Shown here piece after piece: positions 47,578 through 56,663 of a stretch of 64,000 bases of DNA. A program made the position numbers and the translations under genes. A model generated the notes under the pieces. That model was not told where the DNA came from, made no database searches, and saw only the letters and a program-made list of their open reading frames with translations. Source of the DNA: DATARR01 sp036376245. Lineage in GTDB: Bacteria > Acidobacteriota > Thermoanaerobaculia > Multivoradales > UBA5704. Numbering within the stretch: the first letter of the stretch is position 1; each line of letters starts with the position of its first letter. The stretch covers positions 49,443 to 113,442 of the forward strand of contig DASVAS010000018.1 of assembly GCA_036376245.1 (NCBI GenBank). Reading direction: 5' to 3'.

Positions 47578-49539
47578 ATGCGTCGAGCTCTTCTGCCTGT
47601 CTTCGCCCTGTTCGCCGCCGCCGGCCTGCAAGCCGCCGAGCTCGTGCCGGTCCCCGAGAGCATCGTAGCCCGGGACGTGCCGCCCATCCCGCGCGCCAAC
47701 GTGCAGGACCTCTTCCCCTACGAGAACATCCGCACCGCCAGCCTCCGGGACTGGCATCCGAAAGAGCGGCGGATGCTGATCGGCACCCGCTTCGCGGAGA
47801 CCAGTCAGGTCCATGAAGTGGCCGCTCCCATGGGCGCGCGCACGCAGCTCACCTTCTACCGCGACGCGGTGTCGGACGGGCTCTACAGGCCGGGCAACCC
47901 CGACCAGGTGGTGTATTCGCTCAACGAAGGCGGGGCGGAGAACTTCCAGCTCTTCCTGCTCGACCGCCGGACCGGCAAGACGCGGCGCTTCACCGACGGC
48001 AAGAGCCGGTACGTCGGCCCGCTCTGGTCCCATGACGGCAAGCTCCTGGCCTACACCAGCAACGCCCGCAACGGGCGCGACATGGACCTCTACGTGATCG
48101 ATCCCGCGGCGCCGGGCGGCGAGCGGCGGGTGGCCGAGGCCCAGGGCACCTGGAGCCCGACCGACTGGAGCCCCGACAGCCGCCAGGTGCTGATGAACGA
48201 GTACATCTCGATCAACGAGAGCTATCTCCACGCCGTGGACGTGGCCTCGGGCCAGGCGCGCGCCGTCACGCCCCGGCGCCAGGGCCAGCCCACCGTCTCC
48301 TATCAGGACGGCCGCTGGTCGAAAGACGGCAAGTCGGTCTACGTGGTGAGCGACCGCGACAGCGAGTTCCTGCACCTGGCGCGGATCGATCTGGCCACCG
48401 GCCAAGAGACGGCGCTCTCCGGCGGCATCCCGTGGGACGTGGAGAGCTTCGACCTGTCGGACGACGGGAAGCTGATCGCCTTCGCGGTGAACGAGGACGG
48501 CGTCAGCAGGCTCCGCTTCCTCGACACGGCCACGGCAAAGACCTCGCCGGGGCCCGATCTGCCGGCGGGCGTCCTCGGCTCGCTCAAGTTCCGTCCCGGC
48601 TCGCACGAGGTGGGCTTCACCATCGACTGGGCGCGCTCGCCCTCGGACGTCTACAGCTACGACGCGGACGCGCGGCGCATGGAGCGCTGGACGGCGAGCG
48701 AGGTCGGCGGGCTGAACCCCGAGAGCTTCGTCGTCCCCGAGCTGGTCCGCTTCCCCAGCTTCGACGGCAAGACGATCTCGGCCTTCGTCTACAAGCCGGC
48801 GAAGGACCGCTTCCCGGGCAAGCGGCCGGTGTTCCTCAGCATCCACGGCGGCCCCGAGGGACAGTCGCGGCCCAGTTTCCGGGCGAGCAACAACTTCCTG
48901 ATGGACGAGCTCGGCGTGGTGATGATCTACCCCAACGTGCGCGGCTCCACGGGCTACGGCAAGACCTTCCAGAACCTGGACAACGGCCGGCTGCGCGAGG
49001 ATTCCGTGAAGGACGTCGGCGCCCTGCTCGACTGGATCGCCAGGCAGCCCGACCTCGACGCCTCGCGGGTGATGGTCACCGGCGGCTCCTACGGCGGCTA
49101 CATGGTGCTCGCCTCGATGGTGCACTACAGCGACCGGCTCTGCTGCGGCTGGGATTCGGTGGGCATCAGCGACTTCGTGACCTTCCTGGAGAACACCCAG
49201 GAGTACCGCCGCGACCTGCGCCGGGTCGAGTACGGCGACGAGCGCGATCCCGAGATGCGGAAGTTCCTGGAAGGGATCGCCCCCAACCGGCAGGCGAAGA
49301 AGATCACGAAACCCCTTATGGTCTCCCAGGGCGCGAACGACCCGCGGGTGCCGCTGTCGGAGTCGGATCAGATCGTGGCGTCGATCAAGGGCAACGGCGT
49401 GCCGGTCTGGTACCTCGTCGGCAAGGACGAGGGCCACGGCTTCCAGAAGAAGAGCAACGTGGACTACCAGCGGGCGGTGCTGTTCGAGTTCGTGCGGCGC
49501 TTCCTGCTGGGCGAGGAGGAGGCCGGGGCGGCCCGGTAG
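47578..49539 (+). CDS. Secreted S9 family oligopeptidase with beta-propeller
   Basis: 653 residues; signal peptide about 1-19. The first two thirds form a WD40/TolB-like propeller (blades with WSPTDWSPDSRQVLMNE and DGRWSKDGKSVYVVSDRDSEF), the C-terminal 260 residues an alpha/beta hydrolase with the triad Ser504 (GGSYGGYM), Asp588 (GANDPRVP) and His620 (DEGHGFQ). This is the dipeptidyl-peptidase-like S9C/acylaminoacyl branch. Presumably periplasmic or secreted. Only 2 bases separate its stop from the convergent GGDEF gene stop. Confidence 0.93.
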   Translation: MRRALLPVFALFAAAGLQAAELVPVPESIVARDVPPIPRANVQDLFPYENIRTASLRDWHPKERRMLIGTRFAETSQVHEVAAPMGARTQLTFYRDAVSDGLYRPGNPDQVVYSLNEGGAENFQLFLLDRRTGKTRRFTDGKSRYVGPLWSHDGKLLAYTSNARNGRDMDLYVIDPAAPGGERRVAEAQGTWSPTDWSPDSRQVLMNEYISINESYLHAVDVASGQARAVTPRRQGQPTVSYQDGRWSKDGKSVYVVSDRDSEFLHLARIDLATGQETALSGGIPWDVESFDLSDDGKLIAFAVNEDGVSRLRFLDTATAKTSPGPDLPAGVLGSLKFRPGSHEVGFTIDWARSPSDVYSYDADARRMERWTASEVGGLNPESFVVPELVRFPSFDGKTISAFVYKPAKDRFPGKRPVFLSIHGGPEGQSRPSFRASNNFLMDELGVVMIYPNVRGSTGYGKTFQNLDNGRLREDSVKDVGALLDWIARQPDLDASRVMVTGGSYGGYMVLASMVHYSDRLCCGWDSVGISDFVTFLENTQEYRRDLRRVEYGDERDPEMRKFLEGIAPNRQAKKITKPLMVSQGANDPRVPLSESDQIVASIKGNGVPVWYLVGKDEGHGFQKKSNVDYQRAVLFEFVRRFLLGEEEAGAAR

Positions 49540-49541
49540 AT

Positions 49542-50552
49542 CTACTCCCCCGCGGGGTTGTAGATCGCCACGCGGTTGCGGCCGTTGCGCTTCGACAGCA
49601 GGAGCGCCTCGTCCGCCGCGTGGTAGAGGTCCTGGGGCGTGGACATCTCCCGGCGCAGCTCGGCGACGCCGAAGGAGCTGCTCACCGGGATGCGGATGTC
49701 GCCGTAGCGGTGCTCGTAGCCGGCGACGCGGTCGCGGATCTTGGAGGCCAGGGCCTCGGCCCCCTCGGCGCCGGTCTCGGGGGCGAGGATCACGAACTCG
49801 TCGCCCCCCACCCGCGCCAGCACCTGCTCGGGGCGCACCACGTCGCGGGTCAGCGAGGCCACCTGCTTGAGGATGAAGTCGCCGCAGAGATGGCCGTAGG
49901 TGTCGTTGATCGTCTTGAACTCGTCGAGGTCGAAGATGATCAGCGACAGCGGCCGCTGGTGACGGGTGGCGCGGGCGAACTCGCGCTGCATCTCCTCGTC
50001 GAACTTCCGCTTGTTGAAGATCTCGGTCAGGCCGTCCTTGGCCACCAGCTCATAGATCGCCAGGTGGTAGGCGCTCTCCACGTCCTGCTCGTGGAGGAAC
50101 TTGAAGTGGACCGCGGCGGTCTGGAAGCGGTCGCCGCTGCGCAGCACCGTCCTCCCGTGGACCGGCTGGCCGTTGACGTAGGTGCCGTTGGTGCTGCCCA
50201 GGTCCTCGATGGTCACCACCGGGCCGATGTAGCGCAGGCGGGCGTGCTTGCGGGAGATCGACATCACCTCGGGGAGGCTGATGCCGACGGCGGCCGAGCG
50301 GCCGATCTCCAGCGTCGTCCCCGGCGACAGGCGGTAGCGCGAGCCCAGGCGCTGGCTCTCGGGATGGGCGATGAGGATGATGTCCGCTTCGGTCTCGACC
50401 TGGGCGTGGCCCCGCAGGGCGCGGTCCCGGGTGGCGCTCTCGAACGTCTGCGTCATGCCGCTCTCGTGGAGCGGCGACAGGTCGATGTCGTCGGTGTCGG
50501 TATCCCCTCGGGAGAGGATTTCGCGAGAGTCCGAGCGGTATCTTTCGTCCAT
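49542..50552 (-). CDS. FHA-GGDEF protein (putative diguanylate cyclase)
   Basis: 336 residues from the ATG at 50552. The N-terminal 60 residues are polar and Ser/Asp-rich; then a FHA domain (about 60-155, LEIGRSAAVGISLPEVMSISRKHARLR with GRS and SxxH, and DLGSTNGTYVNG), and a GGDEF domain (about 180-330) with the active motif RVGGDEFVIL and the RxGRNR-type end ALLLSKRNGRNRVAIYNP. FHA binds phosphothreonine, so a Ser/Thr kinase such as the one at 19.8 kb may control it. Product: c-di-GMP. No RxxD inhibitory site is obvious upstream of GGDEF. Confidence 0.9.
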   Translation of the reverse strand: MDERYRSDSREILSRGDTDTDDIDLSPLHESGMTQTFESATRDRALRGHAQVETEADIILIAHPESQRLGSRYRLSPGTTLEIGRSAAVGISLPEVMSISRKHARLRYIGPVVTIEDLGSTNGTYVNGQPVHGRTVLRSGDRFQTAAVHFKFLHEQDVESAYHLAIYELVAKDGLTEIFNKRKFDEEMQREFARATRHQRPLSLIIFDLDEFKTINDTYGHLCGDFILKQVASLTRDVVRPEQVLARVGGDEFVILAPETGAEGAEALASKIRDRVAGYEHRYGDIRIPVSSSFGVAELRREMSTPQDLYHAADEALLLSKRNGRNRVAIYNPAGE

Positions 50553-50718
50553 GGGGTGAGGCGTAGGTATCCCAGAGACCCGGTCAGGGTGTAAGGAAAG
50601 CGTATCACCGGGTAGCGGGGGCGTCAAATCATATCTGGACTTCTCTATAAGCCCGATATAGCATTTGCTGCCAAAGTCCCTCGGGATTGTCCCGAAGACA
50701 ACATGGGAAGGAGAAAGC

Positions 50719-51072
50719 ATGAACCTCAGGAAAGCTGTGTCCCTCTCCATTCTGCTCGCTCTCGTCGTTCTCCTGGTGTCTCCGCCGGCTGATGCCGCCC
50801 GGATGGGCCGCGACGACCAGTCTCCGCAATTGGCGGAGAGGAGCGGCGCCCCGGGGATCTACATGGCGCGCGTCGCCAAGCTGCTGACGCAGTTGCGGTC
50901 CCAGAGCCGCCAGGCCAAGGTTGGAGGGGATTGCGGCTACAGCCAGACCAATTATCCGGACGGCAGCATCTGCGTGAGCTCCTGGTGCGGCAGCGACTGC
51001 TCCGCTCTGGATTGCGTCTGGGCGGGCGGCGGGGAGTACCACTACATCAGCGGCTGCGGGATCAACCAGTAG
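50719..51072 (+). CDS. Small secreted Cys-containing protein
   Basis: 117 residues from the ATG at 50719 (AAGGAGAAAGC upstream). Signal peptide about 1-26 (PPADA). The mature peptide has an Arg/Gln-rich first half and a C-terminal Cys-rich part, DCGYSQTNYPDGSICVSSWCGSDCSALDCVWAGGG (part only), with six Cys, suggesting three disulfides. Family not recognised. It is a stand-alone gene, with a 166-base upstream gap where I see TTGTC-CCGAA-GACAA. It could be an exported toxin, inhibitor or pheromone-like peptide. Confidence 0.7.
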   Translation: MNLRKAVSLSILLALVVLLVSPPADAARMGRDDQSPQLAERSGAPGIYMARVAKLLTQLRSQSRQAKVGGDCGYSQTNYPDGSICVSSWCGSDCSALDCVWAGGGEYHYISGCGINQ

Positions 51073-51085
51073 CGGCGGCCTGACA

Positions 51086-51118
51086 CGCTCCCCGCCCGCC
51101 GTCAAGGAGCGGGGAGCG
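51086..51118. terminator. Terminator hairpin between convergent genes
   Basis: CGCTCCCCGC (51086-51095) and GCGGGGAGCG (51109-51118) form a perfect 10-bp stem with a 13-base loop, followed by GTTTCCTC. It lies between the small secreted protein stop and the proline dehydrogenase stop. Confidence 0.6.
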
Positions 51119-51124
51119 GTTTCC

Positions 51125-52021
51125 TCACTTCCCCGAGACCATAGCCTTCATGACATGCCGGGCCACCTCGGGGTTCTCCCGCAGGCGGCGGATCGAGTAG
51201 GGGTACCAGTCGGCGCCGTAGGGGACGTAGACGCGCAGCCGGTGGCCGGACTCGATCAGGATGCGGCGCAGCTCCGGGTCCACCCCCAGGAGCATCTGGA
51301 ACTCGTACTGATCCCGCTTCAGGCCGTGCTTGTCGACCAGGGCCGCGGCGCAGCAGGCCAGGTACTCGTCGTGGGTGGCGATGGCCGGGTAGATGCCCCG
51401 CACGATCAGCTTCTCCAGGGCCTGGAGGTAGTTGGCCCGCACCGTGTCGAACCCCTTCCAGGCGACCTTCCGGGGCTCGACGTAGATCCCCTTGCAGATG
51501 CGGACGCTGGCCCCCGCGGGCAGGCTGTCGATGTCGCGCAGGGTGCGGCGCATGTAGGCCTGGAGCACCACGCCCAGGTTGCCGTAGCGGGCCTGCAGCT
51601 CGTGATAGATGCGCAGGGTCGCGTCGGTGGTGGTGTGGTCCTCCATGTCGATGCGGATGAAGTTGCCGTGCTTCTTCGCCGTCTCGGCGATCCGGTCGAC
51701 GTTGTCGCGGCAGAAACCCTCGTCGATCTTCAGCCCCAGGAGGGTGAGCTTGATGGAGACGTTGGAATCGAGCTTCCCGCGGTCGATGGCTTCCAGGACC
51801 CGCAGGTACTCCTCGACGGCGGCGGTGGCCTTCCCCCGTTCGCTGACCTCCTCGCCGAGGACGTCGACGGTCGCCATGGCGCCTTCCTGGTTGAGGTCGC
51901 GCACGACGCGGACGGCGTCGTCCAGCGTCTCTCCGGCGACGTAGCGGGACGCCACCCGGCCGACGATCGGCTTCGGCACCAGGGGCAGGGTGGTAACCAG
52001 CACGCTGTTGAACGCACTCAT
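51125..52021 (-). CDS. putA: Proline dehydrogenase (monofunctional)
   Basis: 298 residues, the monofunctional length; ATG at 52021 with GAGGGGCTAGAG upstream. TIM-barrel PRODH motifs: NVSIKLTLLGLKIDEG, FIRIDMEDHTTTDATL, VVLQAYMRRTLRDID, VRICKGIYVEP, ATHDEYL, and YEFQMLLGVDP with RVYVPYGADWYPYSIRRLRENP near the C-terminus (FAD and proline sites). It oxidises proline to pyrroline-5-carboxylate and feeds electrons to the quinone pool. No P5C dehydrogenase is nearby. It follows the ferritin-like gene by 48 bases on the same strand. The usual symbol for the monofunctional enzyme varies (fadM/prodh). Confidence 0.9.
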   Translation of the reverse strand: MSAFNSVLVTTLPLVPKPIVGRVASRYVAGETLDDAVRVVRDLNQEGAMATVDVLGEEVSERGKATAAVEEYLRVLEAIDRGKLDSNVSIKLTLLGLKIDEGFCRDNVDRIAETAKKHGNFIRIDMEDHTTTDATLRIYHELQARYGNLGVVLQAYMRRTLRDIDSLPAGASVRICKGIYVEPRKVAWKGFDTVRANYLQALEKLIVRGIYPAIATHDEYLACCAAALVDKHGLKRDQYEFQMLLGVDPELRRILIESGHRLRVYVPYGADWYPYSIRRLRENPEVARHVMKAMVSGK

Positions 52022-52068
52022 CTCTAGCCCCTCTCTACGGGTGGCATGCCTGGAAGGTTCTCGCGAAA

Positions 52069-53415
52069 TCAGGCCACGGGCTGGCCGGCGGCGGCGCCCG
52101 GAGCGGAGACCGCCTGCGGGTCGTCCACCACCCAGCGCACCGACTTGGAGCACGGGCAGGCCCCGCCGACGCGGCGCAGGGCCGGCATCTTCTTGGTGGC
52201 CTGCTCGATCGTCGTCCGGCCCTCGGCCACCTCGCGCAGCGATTCCACGTAGTCCTTGAAGTCGCGGCTGGAGCGGTACGACTCGGGCAGGTTGGCGATC
52301 AGATGCTGGACGTAGTCCTGGAAGCTGTTGAACACCTCGCCGTCGACGCCCACCATGCGGAAGGCGGGAACGCCGCGGCGGCGGAAGAACTCCGGGTCCG
52401 GCATGTGGAGGAGGTCCTCGCGGCGGACGCCCTCGACGGTTTCGCCGGCCAGGACGCGGTCGAGCACAGCCTCGGACTCGCCGTGGGTGAGGTTCTCGAT
52501 GCGGGCCCGCAGGTAGCGCAGGTTGACGTCGCGCACCAGCTTCGACACTTCCTGGTAGTACTGCTTCTGGGCCTCGGCGTTCTTCATCGGCTTGAGGCCG
52601 TAGCGCACGTTGGTGCCGCCGCCGCGCTCGTCGCCGAACATCTCGAGGCCGCGGGGCAGCCACTTGTTGAGCGTCTTCTGGAGCACGTCCATGGTGACGT
52701 AGCTCTCACCCTTGGCCGCGGCGGTGGCCCAGCGGCGCATGGGGACGACCCCGGCGGCGAGGTGGAAGGCCTCCTCGCGCAGCATCTGCGGCATGCTCTC
52801 GGCCATCGGCTGGTAGGCGGAGATCTTCTGCATCTGGAGCTGGTACTTGCCCACGCGGTCGATCAGGGCGCAGAAGACGACGTTGTCGACGAAGGAGTCG
52901 AAGTCGATGTTGAAGGCGCCCAGCACGTGGGAGCCGGTGTTCATCGACAGGATCTCCTCGATGGCGTCGGAGGTGGACTCGTCGGAGACGCAGCTCCAGT
53001 CGTCCTCGGCCAGCAGGTGGAGCATCTGATAGCCGTGGCGCAGCTCCTCGGCCATCATGCGGAGGATCCAGAACTGCTCCTCCTCGTCCTGGGCGCGGGC
53101 GAGCGTCAGGCGGTGCTGCTGGATGGAGCCGAACTCGGTCGAGGCCTGGGCGCGGATGGCGCCGTAGAGGTGATGGGCCTGCTCGGCCATCAGGTCGGCG
53201 GCCCTGGTGGACTTCGGCTTCCCCTTCATGTCCCCGCACTCGATCTCGGTGCACATGCCCATCTCGCGGTAGGCGCAGAGCTCGAACCGGGGATCGTTGG
53301 GGAAGTGCTTGTCCCAGTTCTCGAGCAGGAATTCGTAATCGGGCAGGAAGACGTCCTTCCAGCGGAGGACGGCCTCGTGGTAGCGCTTCGGTAGGGTCGT
53401 GGTCTTCACGCTCAT
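52069..53415 (-). CDS. PaaA/PaaC-like ferritin-family diiron protein
   Basis: 448 residues. The central part (about 80-280) is ferritin-like with diiron ligands in EEEQFWILRMMAEELRHGYQM and LREEAFHLAAG, like the catalytic subunits of phenylacetyl-CoA/benzoyl-CoA oxygenases. The N-terminus LRWKDVFLPDYEFLLENWDK and C-terminal CPCSKSVRWVVDDP are also seen. Without PaaBCDE or BoxA neighbours I cannot assign the substrate. It could be a CoA-thioester epoxidase or an unrelated diiron enzyme. Proline dehydrogenase and a GNAT gene border it; one transcript is possible. Confidence 0.75.
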   Translation of the reverse strand: MSVKTTTLPKRYHEAVLRWKDVFLPDYEFLLENWDKHFPNDPRFELCAYREMGMCTEIECGDMKGKPKSTRAADLMAEQAHHLYGAIRAQASTEFGSIQQHRLTLARAQDEEEQFWILRMMAEELRHGYQMLHLLAEDDWSCVSDESTSDAIEEILSMNTGSHVLGAFNIDFDSFVDNVVFCALIDRVGKYQLQMQKISAYQPMAESMPQMLREEAFHLAAGVVPMRRWATAAAKGESYVTMDVLQKTLNKWLPRGLEMFGDERGGGTNVRYGLKPMKNAEAQKQYYQEVSKLVRDVNLRYLRARIENLTHGESEAVLDRVLAGETVEGVRREDLLHMPDPEFFRRRGVPAFRMVGVDGEVFNSFQDYVQHLIANLPESYRSSRDFKDYVESLREVAEGRTTIEQATKKMPALRRVGGACPCSKSVRWVVDDPQAVSAPGAAAGQPVA

Positions 53416-53431
53416 GCCTGTCTCCTGCGTC

Positions 53432-53881
53432 CTACAGATTCCTGACGAACGGCCTGAGGGTCGAGGGCTCGAACCCCAGGGAGCTGAAGAAGCTCCGGAT
53501 GTCCTCCCGCTCCTCGTCCACCAGGGTGCGCACCCGGTGCGCGCCCTGAGCCCGGAAATGCTCCAGCACCGCCTCGGCCATCCGCCGGCCGAGCGCTTTT
53601 CCCCGCTGGTCGGGATCGACGCCCAGGACTTCGATCCAGCCCGTAGGCTCCTCGAGCCCGAACTCGCCGGACCGCACCTCGCCGAGCATGAAGCCGGCCA
53701 CCTTGCCGTCCACCTCGGCGACCACCGAAGTCTCGGGGGCCCGCCGCAGGTAGTAACCGATCTGGCGCTCCCAAACTTCCGGGCGGTACCGGCCGCCGAT
53801 CTTCTCGTCGATGGCCACGATGTCGCTGATGTCCAGCTCGTCGAGCGCGCGGATCCGGATGCCGGGGGCGGTGTCGGTCAT
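53432..53881 (-). CDS. GNAT-family N-acetyltransferase
   Basis: 149 residues from the ATG at 53881. GNAT motifs: VVAEVDGKVAGFMLGEVR, WIEVLGVDPDQRGKALGRRMAEAVLEHF (Gln/Arg-x-x-Gly acetyl-CoA loop) and SFFSSLGFEPSTLRPFVRNL. It is the first gene of a possible unit with the ferritin-like and proline dehydrogenase genes (16 bases to the next start) and is divergent from the EamA gene. Substrate unknown. Confidence 0.87.
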   Translation of the reverse strand: MTDTAPGIRIRALDELDISDIVAIDEKIGGRYRPEVWERQIGYYLRRAPETSVVAEVDGKVAGFMLGEVRSGEFGLEEPTGWIEVLGVDPDQRGKALGRRMAEAVLEHFRAQGAHRVRTLVDEEREDIRSFFSSLGFEPSTLRPFVRNL

Positions 53882-54006
53882 GTCGTCCTGTCTGGGGAGA
53901 GACGGGCACTTTGTGCGCTCCGTCACAAGCGGGCATTGTATCGGTTCCAGGGCACGGCGCAAAGCCCCGGGGAAGGGTATCCGAATCAGCATATCCTTCA
54001 GCCTTC

Positions 54007-54939
54007 ATGAGCGTCCCCGCACCCGCCCTGCCGCCGCCGGCGCCGGCTCCCGTCTGGCGGGTCCACCTGACGCTGCTGATCGTCCAGCTCTCCTTCGGCG
54101 GCTTCCACGTGGTGGCCAAGGCGGCGCTGGCGGACCTCGCGCCCATGGCCCTGGCCGCCCTGCGGATCGTGATCGCGACGCCCATCCTGGTGTTCCTGGC
54201 CTGGCGGCGGGACCGCTTCCTGCCGGCGGCGCGCGACATGCCCGTCCTGGCCCTGCTCGGCGGCCTCGGGGTGTTCCTCAACCAGGTGCTGTTCATCACC
54301 GGCCTGCGGCACACCACGGCGACCAACGCGTCGATCCTGATGACCTCGCTGCCGGTGTTCGCCGTGGCGGCGGCCGCCATTCTGGGGATCGAGAAGCTGA
54401 CGCCGGCGCGGCTGGTGGGCGTCGCCCTCTCGGTGGCCGGCGCCCTGGTGCTGGTCAATCCGTTCCACTTCTCCACCGCGCCGGGGGCGGCGCTGGGGAA
54501 CGTCCTGATCCTCGGCAACTCCCTCTGCTACGCCCTGTTCCTGGTGCTGCAGCGGCCGGTGCTGGCCCGCATCCCCTGGCGGACGGTGATCGCCTGGTCC
54601 TTCCTCTACGGCGGCGCCGGCGTGCTGCTGGCGGCGGTGCCGGCCCTGGCGCGGCTGGAGTTGTCCAAGGTGCCGGCGGCGACCTGGCTGGGGGTGCTCT
54701 ACATCGCCCTCTTCGCCACCGTCTTCTCCTACGCCGCCAACACCTGGGCGGTGCGGCGCTCCTCCCCGGCCCTGGTGGCGGCCTACGGCACCTTGCAGCC
54801 GCTGGTGGCGGTGGTGCTGGCGGCGGGGTGGCTGGGCGAGCGCTTCGGCTGGGTCGAGGGGATCGGCTTCGCGCTGATCGTGGCCGGGCTCTGGCGGGTG
54901 ACCGCCCGCTCGGTGACCGCCCGCTCTCAGCGTTCGTAG
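54007..54939 (+). CDS. EamA/DMT-superfamily transporter
   Basis: 310 residues from the ATG at 54007. Ten membrane helices in two EamA repeats (helices from about 20 to 290), e.g. LSFGGFHVVAKAALADLAPMALAALRIVIATPILVFLAW and VFSYAANTWAVRRSSPALVAAYGTLQPLVAVVLAAGWLGE (parts), typical of drug/metabolite exporters. Substrate unknown. Its last 13 bases overlap the convergent anti-sigma-like gene. Confidence 0.9.
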   Translation: MSVPAPALPPPAPAPVWRVHLTLLIVQLSFGGFHVVAKAALADLAPMALAALRIVIATPILVFLAWRRDRFLPAARDMPVLALLGGLGVFLNQVLFITGLRHTTATNASILMTSLPVFAVAAAAILGIEKLTPARLVGVALSVAGALVLVNPFHFSTAPGAALGNVLILGNSLCYALFLVLQRPVLARIPWRTVIAWSFLYGGAGVLLAAVPALARLELSKVPAATWLGVLYIALFATVFSYAANTWAVRRSSPALVAAYGTLQPLVAVVLAAGWLGERFGWVEGIGFALIVAGLWRVTARSVTARSQRS

Positions 54940-55559
54940 AGACGGGCCGCCCGGCGGCGCAGCCGCTCCGCCTCCCTGGTCCGTCCCTGGGCGGCGCGCA
55001 ACGCGGCCTCCACTTCGAGCAGGCGCGCTTTGCCGAGCGGACAGCCGGTACCCCGCCCGAGATGCTCGCGGGCGGTCCCGAGGGCCGCTTCGGCGCCGTC
55101 GAGATCCGCGGCGAGACGCCGGGCCTCGGCGAGGGCGCCCCAGGCCCGCGCCCGGAGATCCGCGATCACCGGCGCGGGATACTCCTCCCCTGCCAGGGCT
55201 CTGGACGCGGCCACCGCCTGTTCGGCCGAGACCACGGCGCTCCCCGGATCGGTCGCCGCCGCCTCCTGGCTCGTCCGCACCCACATGTCGAGCCGCGCCG
55301 CCTCGCCCTGCCCCGCCTCCAGGTCCGCCCGGGCCTGCCGCACCGCGGAGAACACCCGGCTCACCGCGTCACCGTACTCGAAGCGCTCGCCGACCGCCTT
55401 TTCCGGATCGGAGCCGAAGGACCAGAAGGAGCCCGTCACCTCCTGGCAGCGGTCGCACCCCTGAGTCAGGTGGCGCATGACCTCGGAGGTCTCCTCGGGG
55501 GAAAGGCCCTTCAGGAGGAAACGCTCGAGTTGCTTCCGGGAAGGGTGCCAACGCGACAT
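54927..55559 (-). CDS. Zinc-finger (anti-sigma-like) and TPR protein
   Basis: 210 residues. N-terminal segment MRHLTQGCDRC is a His-x4-Cys-x2-Cys zinc-binding motif resembling the ZAS anti-sigma domain, and the rest is Arg/Glu/Ala-rich helical (TPR-like) with no membrane segment. In acidobacterial-type genomes I recall such small zinc-finger proteins without a membrane domain. No sigma factor gene is adjacent. It overlaps the EamA gene by 13 bases tail-to-tail, and ends 32 bases before the lipA stop on the same strand... direction. Role as anti-sigma factor is inference. Confidence 0.7.
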   Translation of the reverse strand: MSRWHPSRKQLERFLLKGLSPEETSEVMRHLTQGCDRCQEVTGSFWSFGSDPEKAVGERFEYGDAVSRVFSAVRQARADLEAGQGEAARLDMWVRTSQEAAATDPGSAVVSAEQAVAASRALAGEEYPAPVIADLRARAWGALAEARRLAADLDGAEAALGTAREHLGRGTGCPLGKARLLEVEAALRAAQGRTREAERLRRRAARLYER

Positions 55560-55592
55560 GACGGTGAGGGCCGGGCGGGATGCGGACCGTTC

Positions 55593-56534
55593 CTAGGGAG
55601 CGGCCGGCCGCACATGCTCGTGAGCGTGGTAGCTGCTGCGCACGAGCGGACCGGATTCGCAGTGGGCGAAGCCGAGGGAAAGGGCGAAGTCGCGGTAGCC
55701 CGCGAACTCGTCCGGGTGGACCCAGCGGGCCACCGGCAGGTGCTTCGGAGTGGGCTGGAGATACTGGCCGAGGGTAACGATCTCCACTCCGGCGCGCCGG
55801 ATATCGGTGAGGGTGGCGTAGACCTCGTCGGGCGTCTCCCCCAGACCCAGCATGATGCCGGTCTTGACGCGCCCGGCGTATTCGCCGGCGTCGCGACGGC
55901 GCGCGGCCTCGGCCAGCAGGGCGAGGCTGCGGTCGTAGCGGCTGCCGGGACGGGCCTTGCGGTACAGGCTCGGCACCGTCTCCATGTTGTGGGAGAAGAC
56001 CTCGGGGCGGGCGCCCAGGACGACGTCGAGGGCGTCCGGCACGCCGCGGAAGTCGGGGGTCAGGACCTCGACCGCGCAGCTCGGATTTCGACGATGGATC
56101 GCGTCGATGACCTCCGCCCAGTGACGGGCGCCGCCGTCCGGCAGGTCGTCGCGGTCCACGGAGGTGATGACGGCGTGACGCAGCTTCATGACCTCGACGG
56201 CCTCGGCCACGTGCCCGGGCTCGCCGGGATCGACGCCCTTCTGGGGGCGGCCGGAGGTGACGGCGCAGAACCCGCAGCGGCGGGTGCAGACGTCGCCCAG
56301 GATCATGAACGTCGCCGTGCCGTGCTCGCCCCAGCACTCATAGATGTTGGGGCAGCGGGCCTCCTGGCAGACGGTATGGAGGCTCAACCGCTCCACGAGG
56401 GAGCGGACCTGATGGTAGGAGGCCGGCGTCGCGAGCCGGATGCGGAGCCAATCCGGTCTTCCCTCGCGGCGGGGAGCCGCCGGGGACGCGGACGAAGCCG
56501 CGGCGCGGCCGATCTGGACTAGAGTCTCGCTCAT
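55593..56534 (-). CDS. lipA: Lipoyl synthase
   Basis: 313 residues from the ATG at 56534. Two [4Fe-4S] sets: the auxiliary cluster CQEARCPNIYEC and the radical SAM triplet CTRRCGFC, then VTSVDRDDLPDGG, YNHNMETV-like SHNMETVPSLYR and the C-terminal RSSYHAHE typical of LipA. It inserts two sulfur atoms into octanoyl groups on E2/H proteins. TAGACT stands 7 bases before the ATG, so the message may be leaderless. LipB is at 62954-63655, not adjacent. Confidence 0.96.
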   Translation of the reverse strand: MSETLVQIGRAAASSASPAAPRREGRPDWLRIRLATPASYHQVRSLVERLSLHTVCQEARCPNIYECWGEHGTATFMILGDVCTRRCGFCAVTSGRPQKGVDPGEPGHVAEAVEVMKLRHAVITSVDRDDLPDGGARHWAEVIDAIHRRNPSCAVEVLTPDFRGVPDALDVVLGARPEVFSHNMETVPSLYRKARPGSRYDRSLALLAEAARRRDAGEYAGRVKTGIMLGLGETPDEVYATLTDIRRAGVEIVTLGQYLQPTPKHLPVARWVHPDEFAGYRDFALSLGFAHCESGPLVRSSYHAHEHVRPAAP

Positions 56535-56663
56535 GACGGGTAGTCTAACCGTAGAAAGGTGTAATGGTGGGGTGGCATGAAAGTCGCAGTGGGGGTCGAT
56601 CGTGAGCGGGAGCGTGAAGTTGGCAAGAGCCAACAAGCCCTGCGATTTTTCAGGAGCTCATCC

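Noticed and set aside
52069..53415. BoxB-type benzoyl-CoA epoxidase subunit
   Set aside because: The N-terminal sequence pattern I recall for BoxB is not present, so I only call a PaaA/PaaC-like diiron protein.
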